A DNA stretch of 64,000 bases from Kalmanozyma brasiliensis GHG001 (lineage: Eukaryota > Basidiomycota > Ustilaginomycetes > Ustilaginales). The position numbers and the translations under genes were made by a program. The notes beneath the pieces were generated by a model. It did no database searches and had not been told where the DNA came from. It saw only the letters and a list, made by a program, of their open reading frames with translations. Of the stretch, positions 8,945 through 20,503 are shown piece after piece (the stretch's first letter is position 1; the number at the start of each line of letters is the position of its first letter). The stretch lies in contig NW_015961992.1 in the NCBI RefSeq assembly GCF_000497045.1, positions 2,259-66,258 on the forward strand. Direction: 5' to 3'.

Positions 8945-11900
8945 ATGGCCAGCTCATCTTTCCAGCCCTCGTCGTCGTCGTCGTCCGCGAAGCCGCTACC
9001 GTACGACCTGTTCGCAGGCGTGCACTACTATATCAACGACGACATCGACGAGGTCACGCAACAAGATGTAAGTGTATGCGCCAGGAGCTTTCCGATCCAC
9101 GCATAACAGTGCAGTGCCGACTGACGCCGTGCTTTGTCTTTCGACCATTACAGATCCGCACACTTTTGTGGCAAGGTAGTGGATGCGAGTATGATGCCCG
9201 TGCAATGACAAGTGGCAGCCGGCCAGATGCAGACTCGACCAGCGCCCGCTTCAACCTCGATACGGTTACACACGTCCTCGCCAACAGCATCGACTTTCCT
9301 GAGTACCAGCATTGTATCGAGCCAACTCTGCTCGAACAAGGTCCAGCGGCCTCCCAGCGGCCCCTCGTTGTCACAGTGAGTACCTTCGCGGCAGCCATCA
9401 GTGGCCTCATCCGATGAACTGGACACAAGAGCACTGTTGCTGACCCGACATTGTCGCTTGCACCTTTATCACCCTCTTCCCACGCCACTATTCCCTCGGC
9501 TTATCCGTCCATCGCGCCTGGCTCCGACGTCGGCCTCCTCCCGAATCCTCATCGGAACTCCAGCCGCAATGGGTACGTCGCAGCGCACAGCTCGCCATCC
9601 GCCTCAAAGAAGACCGCTTCTCCTGCCGCAGCGACATGATCTTCTCGGGGCTCTGCGTCGCCGCCTCCAAATCCGAGCTCTCGAAAGCCGACCGCGAGCT
9701 CATCAGCAGCATCGTTGCAGCCTACGGCGGTCTCTGGCGCGAAGACCACTTTTTCGACGTCAACGTGTTTCTCACCACCAACACCTCGTCCACAAAGCTC
9801 CAGAAGATCATCAACGCGCCAGGCAAGCAGACCATCTGCGTAGCTCCGCAGTGGATCAGCGACTCGTGGCGTCTGCAAAAGCTGCTGCCCTTGGACTCGT
9901 ATCAATTCTTGCCTGGACAAACGACGCCGCCGCCGTGCTTCGCAGGGAGGACGGCAAGTGGATCGCCGTTGAGCTCGCCAAGGAAAGACCGCGTCGCGAT
10001 GAGTCTGGTGGGCGAAAACAGTCGGTCCATGTCGAGTTCCAAGGCAGGTGAGGAGCGCGAGAAGAGCGTCTTTAGGGGGAAAAGCGTCTTGCTCGCTCGC
10101 GACGTGTGTCGAGCCAGCGAGCAGCAGCTCCGATCGTTGGAGCACTTTGTCCGGCTCTCCGGTGGCACACTGCGTCGCGCACCCAACGAGCTCAACGGCA
10201 TCGCCCAAGCGGTACGAAACTCTGACTTTGTCGTATGCCGGTACCGCGAGGTGCAGGAGTTCCGCGAAGCCATCCGACAGGGCAAGCAGGTGGGCAACCT
10301 CACCTGGCTCATCTGGGTCGTCTCGAACGACGTGCTGAGCGACCCACGAGAAGAACCTCTCCACTTTCCCGTGCCCCGCCAAGGCATCGCCGAGTTCAAG
10401 GATGCATCAATCACCATCTCGGGCTACCGCGGCACCACACGCCAATACCTGACCAAGATGATCAAGCTCATGGGCGCCACCTTTTCGGGCGCACTCAGCT
10501 CCAAGACGAGCCTCTGCGTCGCCGCCAACCTCGTCAGCGAAAAGACGACCAAGGCAAAGGAGTGGGACGTCCCTATCGTCAATCACAAGTACATTGTCGA
10601 CTCGTTCTTGGCTTGGGCGCCCGTCGAAAGGGCCAGACTCAAGTACATCGACTTCCCCGAGGATGTGGACTACAACACGGACGTTGGCGACACGAGGGTC
10701 ACGGACGAGAGCCTCGGGCCGTGGATTGACGATGCGATTCAGAATGACGAGCCGGAGGACTTGCCTACGAGCGACCCTGTGACACCGGCGGTACCGTATA
10801 CCGCCGTAGAAGAGTCGGCGGCCGAATCTGCGCCGTCTGTCGATGCACGCGAGGTGTCAGAAAACCTCCAAGCACCTCAGGATGTTCCCGAGCCCGAGGC
10901 GGCACACCCAGGCTCGAGCGACACGGCAGACACGACTGGCACATCGCCTCCCGCCACTCCGTCGCTGCAACACCACGGAATGCCTCCGCTCTACGACGGC
11001 TCGACGACGATCGACACCTCCTCCGAGATGCCCAGCTCGCCAGGTCGCTCCGAAGATCTACCAGCCAACATCCTGCCCAGTCCGCTTGCCCACCGCGGCA
11101 CCAAACGCAGCCGTATGTCGATCCTCCAAGATAGCGTCCGCCAGCCCACCACGGACTACCTGGAAGCGCGCGCGGTCGAGCACGAGCTCGCCTCCCACAA
11201 GACCGTGACCAAACGATCCCGACGATCCGTCACGCCGAGCACCACTGTTCCGTCCTCGGACGACGCGCGCAGCAACGACGCCCCTCTCCGCATCGCCACA
11301 AGCAACTACAAGCTCAAGAAGCCCGAAGAGACCAAGCTCAAGGCGCTCGGCATCGAGATCGTGGACGACATCGAGATGGCGGATGTCCTCGTGACGCCCA
11401 AGGTGTCGCGTTCGCCCAAGATGCTGTACGCCATCGCGTCGGGTAGCGTTGCGATCGTCTCGCCCGACTGGCTGCAGGCGTGCCTCAAGAGGAAGGAGTG
11501 CGTTTCTCCCCGCTCAGAGTCCGGATCGTCGGTCTACGACCTGGTCGATAAGGAGGGTGAGAAAACCTATGGGATTGTGCTCGCCGACGTGATGCGCCGC
11601 CGTGCGAGCGAGTTCACACACGGCATCTACCACGGACATCGCTTCTGGCTGGGTCGAGGCGTGGACGAGAACGGGTCGTTCTCAACGCTCATCGAGGCGG
11701 CAGGCGGACAGGTGCTGCCGGTTCCGTTTGACGAGGACAAGCTGCTCTCCGAGCCCGAGACGTACCACCTCATTGTCGGAGAGGACCATACGATTGAGTG
11801 GCGCGATTTGGTCGGCATGCCTACCGTCAAGGGCGAGCCGCTCAGGCTGTACAAGAAGCAGCTCATCACGGATTGCATCTTTGAACAGCAGCCGCGCTGG

Positions 11901-11984
11901 GATCGGCACCTGGTGGATGCGGCGAGCGGCACGCCGGTCAAGAAGGGTCGAGGCGCGGGGGGCAAGCGCGCTGGAGGTCGTTGA
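8945..11984 (+). CDS. Rtt107/Brc1-like multi-BRCT genome-maintenance scaffold (three exons)
   Basis: Exons: 8945-9067, 9154-9375 and 9564-11984, all phase 0 with GTAAGT/GTGAGT donors, giving 921 aa. Six BRCT-like units can be read: about residues 15-118 (starting GVHYYIND, ending VTPQWVRRS across the second junction), 137-240, 281-390, 396-475, 690-765 and 791-900, with a Lys/Arg/Gly tail. The arrangement of four N-terminal repeats, an acidic Ser/Thr/Pro-rich linker (about 480-685) and a C-terminal pair is that of yeast Rtt107 and fission yeast Brc1; in those proteins the C-terminal pair binds phosphorylated H2A. Family members hold SMC5/6 and nuclease factors at damaged replication forks. 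The repeats after the first are easily seen, and the tail residues KKGRGAGGKRAGG could be a nuclear signal. PTIP is the animal relative; orthology with Brc1 rather than another BRCT scaffold is inferred from layout. Confidence 0.87.
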
Positions 11985-12136
11985 GGAAGTCGGGGCTGTT
12001 GGATCGCTCGGATTGTCATCTGCATCAGCAATAATATAGGATCATCTCGCATCTCGCATCGCACACTAGATTTGCTCATCACCAACGAGGACCGTGCTGT
12101 ATGATCGCTTTGAATGCGTGCTGATCCAACTCGATG

Positions 12137-13139
12137 CTACAGATTGGCCCGCAAGAACTCGTTGTAGTCCTTGGTGGCGATATCAAAGTGCTCGTCGACA
12201 TAGATGTCAAAGTGGCCCATCTGCTCGTACAGCTTGATCGTTGCCTTAGGTGCCTGCTTGGCGTAGGACAGCGTGGGACCGGGCGGTGCGACCGAGTCCT
12301 TGCCGCAGACGGCGAACAGAATCGGACAGTGAACCGAGGCGCTCTTCCATCCCGGATTGTAGAGACCGATGTGAAGCGCAAAGCGAGCAGCTACGTAGTC
12401 TGCGTAGTCGAAGTTGGCCGGGATGAGTCGGCGGAACTTGATGACGTCCGGCGCGTTCATGAGCGCAGCTGCAAGGTAGGAGCTTTGTCAGCGAAGAGAA
12501 CGAGCGGGAAAGTGGGAAGAAGGGGGTGCACTCACTTTCGCCAGGATTGCCCGCGAGAGGGACGGGCAAGATCTGGTCTTTGGACGAGAATAGCATGTCC
12601 CGAAGACCCAGCACACCCAACCTCAGCAGCGGCAGAAGTCCCACCGTCTGCGCCGAATGGAAACCGGAAGTGAAGGGGCACTGCGAGATGACCGCCTTGA
12701 CGCGCTTGTCCTTGGCTGCGACGCTGATCACATGGCCACCGCCAAAGCTGCTCCCAAAGATTCCGATGCGCTCCTTGTCGACGTTCTCCAGACTGGAGGT
12801 ATAGTCGATGGCCGCCTCCCAGTCCTGCAGTTGAAGGGAGATGTCGAGCAGCTGGCGCGGTTGGCCGCCACTCTCGCCGAAATGGCGGTAGTCAAAGACG
12901 ACGCAGACGATGCCGAGCTCGGTGAAGCGCGAGGCGAAGCGGTCGAGACCCATCTCCTTGATTCCGCCGAGACCGTGGCCGAGGATCATGGCAGGGTATT
13001 GCTTCGACGCGGAGGTGCCGGAGCGAGACGCCAAGGGTGATGCGGTCGGTCGGTACACCCATGCAGCACACAGGTCGTTCTGCGAGGCAAACTTGACGTT
13101 TTCTCGCCGGAATGCTGAGGTCGATGCCTCGGTCGTCAT
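12137..13139 (-). CDS. Alpha/beta hydrolase, dienelactone-hydrolase-like (two exons)
   Basis: Exons on the minus strand: 13139-12536 and 12468-12137, with a 67-nt intron (GTGAGT...TTGCAG), giving 311 aa. Visible landmarks are an oxyanion-hole stretch GHGLGG (54-59), a nucleophile elbow GSSFG with Ser131, an Asp in CGKDS in the second exon and a His in GHFDIY near the C-terminus, which together make a complete Ser-Asp-His triad. There is no signal peptide, so a cytosolic enzyme is expected. Similar fungal proteins are annotated as dienelactone hydrolase-type or X-Pro peptidase-like hydrolases and some sit in secondary metabolite clusters; no such cluster surrounds this one. Substrate unknown. 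Confidence 0.88.
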
Positions 13140-13501
13140 TGCGCACGTGCAGATGTGTTCAAGGTTGCGGCGATGATCGTCTCGGACTATGGTGGGTGGT
13201 AAGAAGCTAGGAAGATGGGTGGTGGTAGCAGAAGACGGTATTGAGCGTCATGCTGCAGATAAGCTCGTGAAAGTTGCGATTTTCATGACTTGGGTCACCG
13301 TGCCATGTCCGGATATGCACGTTACCGCCTTCCCCACATTTCTGCTCGATAGCCGCCGGCTCTGCTCATAGGTTCAGCGTGCACCCCACTCAGCCAGCCA
13401 TTGTGTCGAAACACCTCACACGTATCAATGAAATGGGTTCGTTTCAGCCACTCGTGACACAGCCCTGGATTGCGACGGCGCTGTGAATTGCATACGGGAG
13501 C
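13140..13501. other. Short intergenic stretch
   Basis: It lies between the hydrolase 5' end and the 3' end of the small Gly-rich gene, both on the minus strand. I see no gene or repeat in it; it should hold the hydrolase promoter. Confidence 0.6.
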
Positions 13502-14058
13502 CTAGGAGCTGACTTTGTCCCTGATCTTGTCGGCGAAGTCTGGGGCGCAAGACCACACAGAGCCGCATGCCGGTCAGTACGAGCCATCGAATCGAAGAGC
13601 AAGATGCAATAAGGCAATACTCACTCTGGACCTTGCTCTCGACGTCGACAAAGTTCTTGCTGTTTGGGCCGTTGAACTCCTCTTCTCTGCCGGCGTTCAA
13701 GGTGACACCTCCTCCGGTGCGGTTGCTGCCCTTCTCGCCAGCGCTCAAGCCTTCGCCGGTTCCCTTGGCAGCTGCGCTGGCGTCTTCACTGCCGGCACCG
13801 CCACTGAGACCCTGACCAGGGATGTTGTCCTTTGCGCCGGCGCCTGCGTCGACACCTTCGCCCGGAGGGTTGTCGCGGCCTGATCACGACAGTGAAGAAG
13901 CAAGCATGAAAAGTCAGACGAGGTCGTTCAAGGTTCATCGTGAGGAAGAGAAGCCGCCTACCTGCAGTGTGGGCATCAATATCGAGCCCCTCGCCCCCCT
14001 TTGCGCTGGCTAGCTTGTCGTAGGTTCCTGCGCCTGTATCAAATCCTGAAGACGACAT
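13502..14058 (-). CDS. Small Gly-rich hydrophilic protein, function unknown (three exons)
   Basis: Exons on the minus strand: 14058-13962, 13879-13625 and 13539-13502, each junction phase 1, giving 129 aa. The donors are GTAGGC and GTGAGT and the acceptors ATCAG and CCCAG. The protein is dominated by Gly, Ala, Ser, Asp and Lys, with repeated short motifs (KGGEG, PGEGVDAGAG, PGQGLSGGAG, KGTGEG), and ends in a Lys/Asp-rich amphipathic segment NFADKIRDKVSS encoded partly by the 38-nt last exon. There is no signal peptide or membrane segment. The composition resembles hydrophilic, LEA- or conidiation-type stress proteins, but I recognise no family. The splice model is supported because every junction keeps one frame and the translation stays uniform in style. 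Confidence 0.7.
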
Positions 14059-16799
14059 CTTGTCTGTTCGTTCTGCTTGCTCTTGCCGAGGAGAGATGAT
14101 GGTGGCCTGATGTCAAGGCCGCGCTTCGACATGAGATGTGCTTGGCACTCGCTGCGGCCAAGCAAGCAACCCCTACATCTGACGTGGCGCATCACTCATC
14201 ATAGCAAGCCAAAGCGCCTCGGCAACGGTCCAAAGGGTGCAGCTTTCGACGTCACTCGCTTGCCGCGGCGTCTTTTCTGTGCGGGGTAGGAATGACGCCG
14301 CGAAAATTAAGGCTGAAAAACAAAAAGCCCTGAGGTTGGCTTTCCCTGACAGCAGCCAAATGCCTCTGCTCCGTGAGGAGAGGGCTCCTGCGTGAGTCGT
14401 TGCGTCCACGGTATCGAGAGATCGGACAGATGGCCGATCGATTGGCTCTGTCTCGAACACAGTACGCGGATCCGTGCGAATGGCCGAAGAGCGGTCAGGA
14501 AGATGCGGAGACATTGCAGGAGCTCGCTGCGGATGACAGGGCCGTGACTGCCATCACTTGGGCTTCATAGGCGGAAGGAAAGATCCGACGATGCATCCAA
14601 CAGCGTTGAAGCTACGACCATTGATAGAGCTTTGGACGAGCGAAAGCTTCAGCTCGTACAAGCGGGACTAGATCAGGCATGTCCTCTCCTGCAGGGACGA
14701 AGCAGGGTCCTGATGACCGGATGGCAGTGCTTGCTTCTCACTGGCTGACCCCGCGCTGCTTCGAGAAGCAACCATCCGACTGCATCGCTTACATGGCAGA
14801 GACACCCAGATGGTCCACTGCCTTTTCAACTGCTCACGCGATCACTAACAAGTACCTACCCAGATTACGTTCGCGAGGCGATGAATGCCAAAAGCTTGGC
14901 GGGCCAAAGTGTGGGGTAAGCCTCGACCTCGGCGAGGGATCCGGACTAGACGCACGAGAAAGGTTCAGTGCGATAGAAAGAGCCGGCCGAGCAATTCGCA
15001 AAGGCAGACGGATACAGCGGTGCGCTACCCTAGCATGCAGACACACGAGTCGCAGCACCATGTGACAACGGTGGAAGCCGTCGGCAGCGGAGTCGCGCTG
15101 GTTCGGGAGCCCAAAACACAGCAGACGGCGTTCGAGGCAGCAAGTCCAACGGATCAAAGGGCCTCGGAGCTAGTCGCTCGCCACGTGCCTGCAAGCGCGA
15201 TGCTCATGCCGCCAGCAACGCTGTCGTGATTCCGCCATGTCGTTCGAGCTGCAGTGTCCGACAGGTCAATGAATGCATGGGCAACGAGCGGGGTGCAGAC
15301 ATTGCGGGGTAACGGCCTCCAAGCATGATGGATAGAGTCGGTCGAGAGAATGCTGAATTGTCGCGCTAACCCGTGCGATAAAGACATCCTTCTCGGAGAA
15401 TTGACAAGGAAGTCACGGCCTTATTCGACATTCGAGTGGCGCTCCCTCATCGACCAGGCGGGATCCCTGACATCCTCTCCATTCGGTCAAGCACGACGTG
15501 CTGTCGGCGGTCGTTGACGGATCGTGGGGCTCCATGATCTAGGCGCAGTGAAACCATGCACCCCGCACAATCGAAAGGAAGCAGGAGGGCTGGTTGTGGT
15601 GTCGCGAACTAGTGCGCAAAAGCCCAACGTCTCGTCCGCAGACATACACCCACTGCGCTGTGTTAGTTGGTCCGATCCATCACAAGCCAAAATGTGCCTA
15701 TGTCTCCAACTTCATCAAGCCCTGGCAGGGAAAGTGGCCGTTGTAGACAGGATTTCGCGCTTCAACAAGACGTGCACGGCCGGTGACCAAGCAGACAAAG
15801 AAGAAAGGAGGATTGCAAGTGAAGCGGCGGTTTGCGCGGCGCAAAGAGCGGCGAGGGCACCACAGCAGTCGTCCCACCGCGCGGCTTGAGACAACCTTGC
15901 CGTCGGCCGCGGTCATTTGCTTCTGCACTCTACGGGATCAAATTCGAGACTCCGCTCTCATTGTGTCCCTGTCCTTCATATTGACCCTGCCACGGTTGCA
16001 GGCTGTCTTCTCCGATAGACTCACGCTCGTGCTGAAGAACCCAGAAGGGTGGTGCGAGCTTCGTTCGGAGCAGACTGTGCAGACCAACCCTGGCGGAGAG
16101 GCCAAATTTTTCTTCATGTCTCGCTTGCCCTTGTATGTGCCTGAAGCGAGAGGCACACAGCATGCTCTCTCGTGGTTTCGACGTCGCTTGACAAGCCGAG
16201 CTCTGCAGGGCAACTTCATCTTCTCTTGGAGCTTGTCACCGGTGTCCCTTTGGCAACTCATCACATGCTTGCTAGCGCCTTGCGAGCGATGTGCCTGACC
16301 AAGCCCCTCCTCGTCCTACTCGATTTGCTTCCGACATATCCTTCCTGCCTTTCACCCATGCTTCTTCTCTCCTGACTTCCTGACTGCTCTCCAGGTTGTG
16401 CCTCTTGACCTTCCCGCCTCTGATCTCGAACGCCACGTTTGCCCCTCGGACATAACCTTGCGCTTCTGGGTGCGATCTCTTGCTAAGCCCCTCATCGGTT
16501 GCATCTCGTCTTTGTCGCCCCAACCTGCGCTCTTCACGCTCCTGCATCTAAGGAACCCCGCACTTCCCTTTCTCGGTCTCTGAGACTGCTTGGACCCCGT
16601 TGGAGCTTTGCCGATAGGTACTTATACCCCTCTCCTTGCGGCCTCGACTGCCTCCTCTACCTCTCAAGCCCTCGCCCGTCAGCGCCTTCCGTATCGTCGA
16701 CCCTGCCCCTTGTCCGCACCTGACGTATCGGCTCACCCACTCGGCCCACCCTCAGCACATCCATATTTCATCTAGCCCAACCCTTGACACATCGCCATC
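14059..16799. other. Gene-poor 2.7 kb interval
   Basis: ORFs of 128 codons (14679-15065, plus) and 171 codons (15783-16298, plus) occur but have no recognisable domain, no Met in good context and strongly overlapping alternatives on the other strand. From about 16300 to 16799 the plus strand is C/T-rich, as in a fungal leader, and probably belongs to the MFS gene that follows. I see no tRNA, no terminal repeats and no transposase or reverse transcriptase remnant. Confidence 0.5.
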
Positions 16800-18357
16800 A
16801 TGAGGTCTGGCTCACTCGTTCATCCGGATCCTAGCCATCCATACAACCTTCCAACATGGCGAAAGCTTCTGATGCTTGCCACTGTCTCGCTTACCGCCTT
16901 TGCGGCTAACGAGATGGCTGCAGCCCACTTGACTGTACGTGTCCATGCTTCATTCCTCCATTCACTGCAAACCCATTGCTGACACCTTTGCTTTTCCCCT
17001 CTAGGCCTTCCACCAAGTCTCTGTAGCATTCCACCGCACCATCACTGCCACCGCCAACACGATCGGCATCGGCATCCTCGGTCTCGGCACGGGCCCTCTC
17101 CTGTGGAATGCCATCTCCGAGTCCCTCGGTCGTCGCCCAGCCTACCTCCTCGCATGGACGCTCTACATTCCCTGCACCGTGTGGCTTTCCCGCGCGGGCA
17201 GCTACGACAGCTTTGCCGCCGCCCGTTTCTTCGCCGGCTTCACCGGCGCCGTCTCCCAGACCGTCCCTGCGTCGCTGATCTCCGAGACGTTCTCGCCCGA
17301 GCATCGAGGAGCAGCGATCGCCGCATGGACGGTGCTGCTCATCGCCGGGCCCGTTACGGCTCCTGTTATTGGTGCAGGCATCTTGACGCGAACGGAAAAC
17401 TGGAGGTGGGTGTACTACCTCACCGTCATCCTGGCGGGTGTGCTGTGGGTGTGCATTCTGCTGTTCGTCCCCGAGACGCGATATAACGAGAACCCTTCCT
17501 CCATGCACAACGTCACTTCTGGCGATGAGATGGAGAAGAAGGACTCGCACTCGCTCGAGCACGGCACGTCGACCCCACCTCTCGCCACTGCAGGAACCCT
17601 CGAGAGCGGCAGCTACGGTCGGGTGGGTGCCGCCTGGTATCCCTGGCAACAACCGCTTCGCTTCCTCGGCGAGATCGTCGCTCCCCTCAAGATGGCCATG
17701 TACATCCCGCTCATCGTGCCCTCCATCACGTACGCGGTCATCTTCATGTGGAGTGTTGGGTTCACCGTTGTTTCCCCTCAGGTCTTCCCTCGTCCCCCGT
17801 GGCTGTTCACCAACGTTCAGGTCGGTCTGGCTTTCCTTGCCGCTGCGGTGGGTGCGTTGATCGGCAAATTTGCCGGTGGCTACATCTCGGACAAGACGGT
17901 CGACTTTTTCGTTCGTCGTCACTCGGGTTCGTCGGACGGAAAGCGCGTGCCGGAATACCGACTGTGGGCACTGCTGCCGCATGTGGTGCTGCTCACCATC
18001 GGCCTGCTGCTCTACGGCATCGGTTACGCCAAGGAGCTCTCCTGGCCCGTCGAAGTCATCGGTGGCATCGGCGTGTACTATGTTGCCAACTCGGCCGCGG
18101 GTGGCATCCTCCAAACCTACATCATCGAGTCGTACATCACCAAAGCGGTGCATGGCATTGCGCTCTTCAACTTTGTCAAGTGCGTCCTGGCCTTCTCCGC
18201 ACCCTTCTTTGTGCCCGAATGGGCCTTCGAGGGATTCACGAAGAGTTATGTCGTCCAGGCGGTGGTCACTGCTGTGTTGACGCTCGTCACGTTGGTGGTA
18301 CTGATTGCGTTCGGCGGCAAGATTCGCGCCGCACAAAGGATGGTTTCCACCGCCTAG
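16800..18357 (+). CDS. MFS transporter, DHA1 drug/polyamine type (two exons)
   Basis: Exons 16800-16934 and 17005-18357 (donor GTACGT, acceptor TCTAG, phase 0) give 495 aa. A short N-terminus with NLPTWRK precedes the first membrane segment; about twelve hydrophobic segments follow. The loop between segments 2 and 3 carries ESLGRRPAY, a good version of the MFS signature, and a PETRYNEN motif closes the first half. A hydrophilic central loop (about 195-250) precedes the second half. Fungal DHA1 relatives export drugs, polyamines or toxins by proton antiport at the plasma membrane. No biosynthetic genes are adjacent, so the substrate cannot be deduced. Without the first exon the protein would lose the first membrane helix, which supports the spliced model. 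Confidence 0.9.
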
Positions 18358-18838
18358 GAGTTGTCTCGGTTCTGTACGAAGAAATGTTACCTTGATTCGA
18401 AGATTGCCAACACTTTCGGAATGTACCTTGTGTTTCGCCTGGACGCTTGAACTGCCCGGAGAAGTTGAGATCCCAGCAGCAACCGCGCTGGTTGGAGATG
18501 CGTGTGGGCGCTTCGAGAGCATCTCAAAAGGGCAGAATGTACAGACTGCTCGTCGCTGCCGTACTGAGCATCAAAAGAGCAGTGACGACCGACGAACTCG
18601 ATCCGATTCACCTCGTGCGTCTGCGATGAGAATGGTCGATGTGATTGCGTTATGGCTATGAATACATTTTTGAGCTGTAGCGTGAGCCTTGTGCGATACT
18701 GATGCAGTCGCAAGCAAAGCGATCCGATCATTGTGGTCGTGGCGGCATGCCAAATCTGCGTGGTCGAAAGAGAAGCAAAAGAAAGACATGTCAGCAACCA
18801 GCTTGTATCTTTGTACCAACAAGAGACGAAGGTTGAAT
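18358..18838. other. Intergenic between convergent MFS and SmB genes
   Basis: This holds the 3' ends of two convergent genes. No ORF in it looks coding and no repeat is visible. Confidence 0.6.
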
Positions 18839-19646
18839 TTACCCAGGCGGTGGACGAGGAGGGAAGCCTCCCGGCGGAGGAACGGGGAAGCCGGGAGGTG
18901 GACCGCCTGGCATGCCGGGGAAGCCAGGTGGACGGAAACCAGGAGGTGGACCGACGGGCATGCCTGGTGGTGGAACAGGCATGCCAGGCATGCCAGGGGG
19001 CGGTCTCGCGTAGGGCATGGGACGAGCCATCATGGGAGGTGCAGCTCCCGCCATGGGTGGCACTGCCAGGCCCATGCCACGACCCATAGGAGCGCCTTTG
19101 CCGGGGCCGGGTTGCATCTGCGATTGAGAGCGGTAAGATCGGACACCAAAGGTCAGTCGAGAGTCACAATAAATGTGCGAAGGGAGCCGACTCTGGACGA
19201 AGTCGGCGGCACAGCCATGCTGGGGCGTGTGACGTGCGGAAAGAAGGCAGGGAGGCATTACTTACGGTCGCTTGTTTCCTGTCATCAGCCGGTGGTGGTG
19301 CCTCGATGGCCATGCTGACGATGTTCTCTCCGCGCAGGATGAGCAAGCCCAGCGTTCGCTTTTGCTCCAGGATGGCATCCGGAGCATTCGACGAAGCTCC
19401 AAGGTCGTCCTCGTCCTCCTCGTCCTCGACGGCTGCCTTGCCCTCCTTGGAAGCCGCGGCCGCTTTCGCTTTTGCTTTTCTCGATTTGATCTTTCGGTAT
19501 TCCTGCGAGTCGGCGAGGACGAGATTCATGTGAGCGTCAAAGGCGAGCAGCTGACCGACGATCTGACGCGAGTCGTTGAGTGTGATGCGAAGCCTGTAGT
19601 TGATGAGCGACATCATCTTGCCGCCCTTGGGCTTTGTGGGAGGCAT
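18839..19646 (-). CDS. SMB1: Spliceosomal Sm protein B/B' (two exons)
   Basis: Exons on the minus strand: 19646-19266 and 19117-18839, separated by a 148-nt intron (GTAAGT...CGCAG), giving 219 aa. The Sm1 and Sm2 motifs of the Sm fold are clear: the first (about residues 10-45) ends in DAHMNLVLADS and the second contains LGLLILRGENIVSM. An acidic Lys/Ala-rich insert separates them, typical of SmB. The second exon encodes only the tail, with many Pro-Gly-Met repeats (PPGMPGMP and similar), as in SmB/B' proteins, where such stretches bind other splicing factors. SmB is part of the heptameric ring on U1, U2, U4 and U5 snRNAs in the nucleus. The acceptor choice affects only a few linker residues. 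Confidence 0.92.
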
Positions 19647-20503
19647 GTTGGGCGAATGTCACGATCCTCGAACTGCGCTGCAATGCTTCTGACGGCCTGG
19701 GTCGGATCTGCAAGGGGTATGCGACAAAAGGGAGTATCCGAGTCGTCGTCGTCGATGTTTCTTCAGATAGATGAGGCCGGCGCTCGAGCTGAGGGGCCGA
19801 TTAAGTTGGACTGGTCGCTGTGGCTCTTTGTTGAGTCCCGCAGTTGATCGCTGTCCGCGCCTCGTCTGACACTAGTTGCTGAACAAGCTTCGTCGAGATG
19901 AGAGCGAGAGAAGAAGGATGATGGATGAAATGGAAGCTTCAAGTCTCGGAAAACGGCGCGAATCTGGCAGAGCCGTCTCAGCTCGTCACGTGTTTCCCAG
20001 CCATTTTATTGTCAAGCACAAAAGAGGGGCCTAACAGATGTTTTTGAGAAATACGCATGGCTGGTGCGCCTTTTAGAGCTGCTTCCCCACATTTTGAGCG
20101 TTCAGGGTCTCTCATGCCGTGATATCCCCTTGTGCGCTCTCCGCGGTCGGTATCCGCTGCATGCAAGATGGCATCTCGTTCATTTCCCCGCACTAGCAGC
20201 ATGGTCGCTTGGTTCATTAGGCATGTGACCCTTTAAAGGTCTCCTCGCTTTCTATACAAAATAGGCTCGACTTTGTGCATCGTCCGACAGCCAAGATCCT
20301 GTGCCGACTCTGTTCCCGTGCCTCGGGTCAGTCGAGGGATGCTGTTGCCTCCAGAACCGAAACTAAGACTCTTCCTTCTCGCAATTCATGCCGCACTGGC
20401 CAGCCATTGTTGAGGCATAAAAGGGTTGCCATACCTCGTCAAGGCATGATCTCGGCAGCCTCTCTATCCCCAAACCCGTTGTTTTCCAGATACCGTCCCT
20501 ACA
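19647..20503. other. Divergent promoter region of SmB and the hydrolase gene
   Basis: There is no coding region that I can support. The interval separates two divergent genes and should contain both promoters. An A/T-rich patch near 20258-20270 (ATACAAAATA) could be a core promoter element for the downstream plus-strand gene, but nothing else sets it apart. Confidence 0.5.

Noticed and set aside
15783..16298. 171-codon plus-strand frame starting with a Lys-rich stretch
   Set aside because: The translation shifts in character along its length and matches nothing recognisable; the C/T-rich end looks like a leader.
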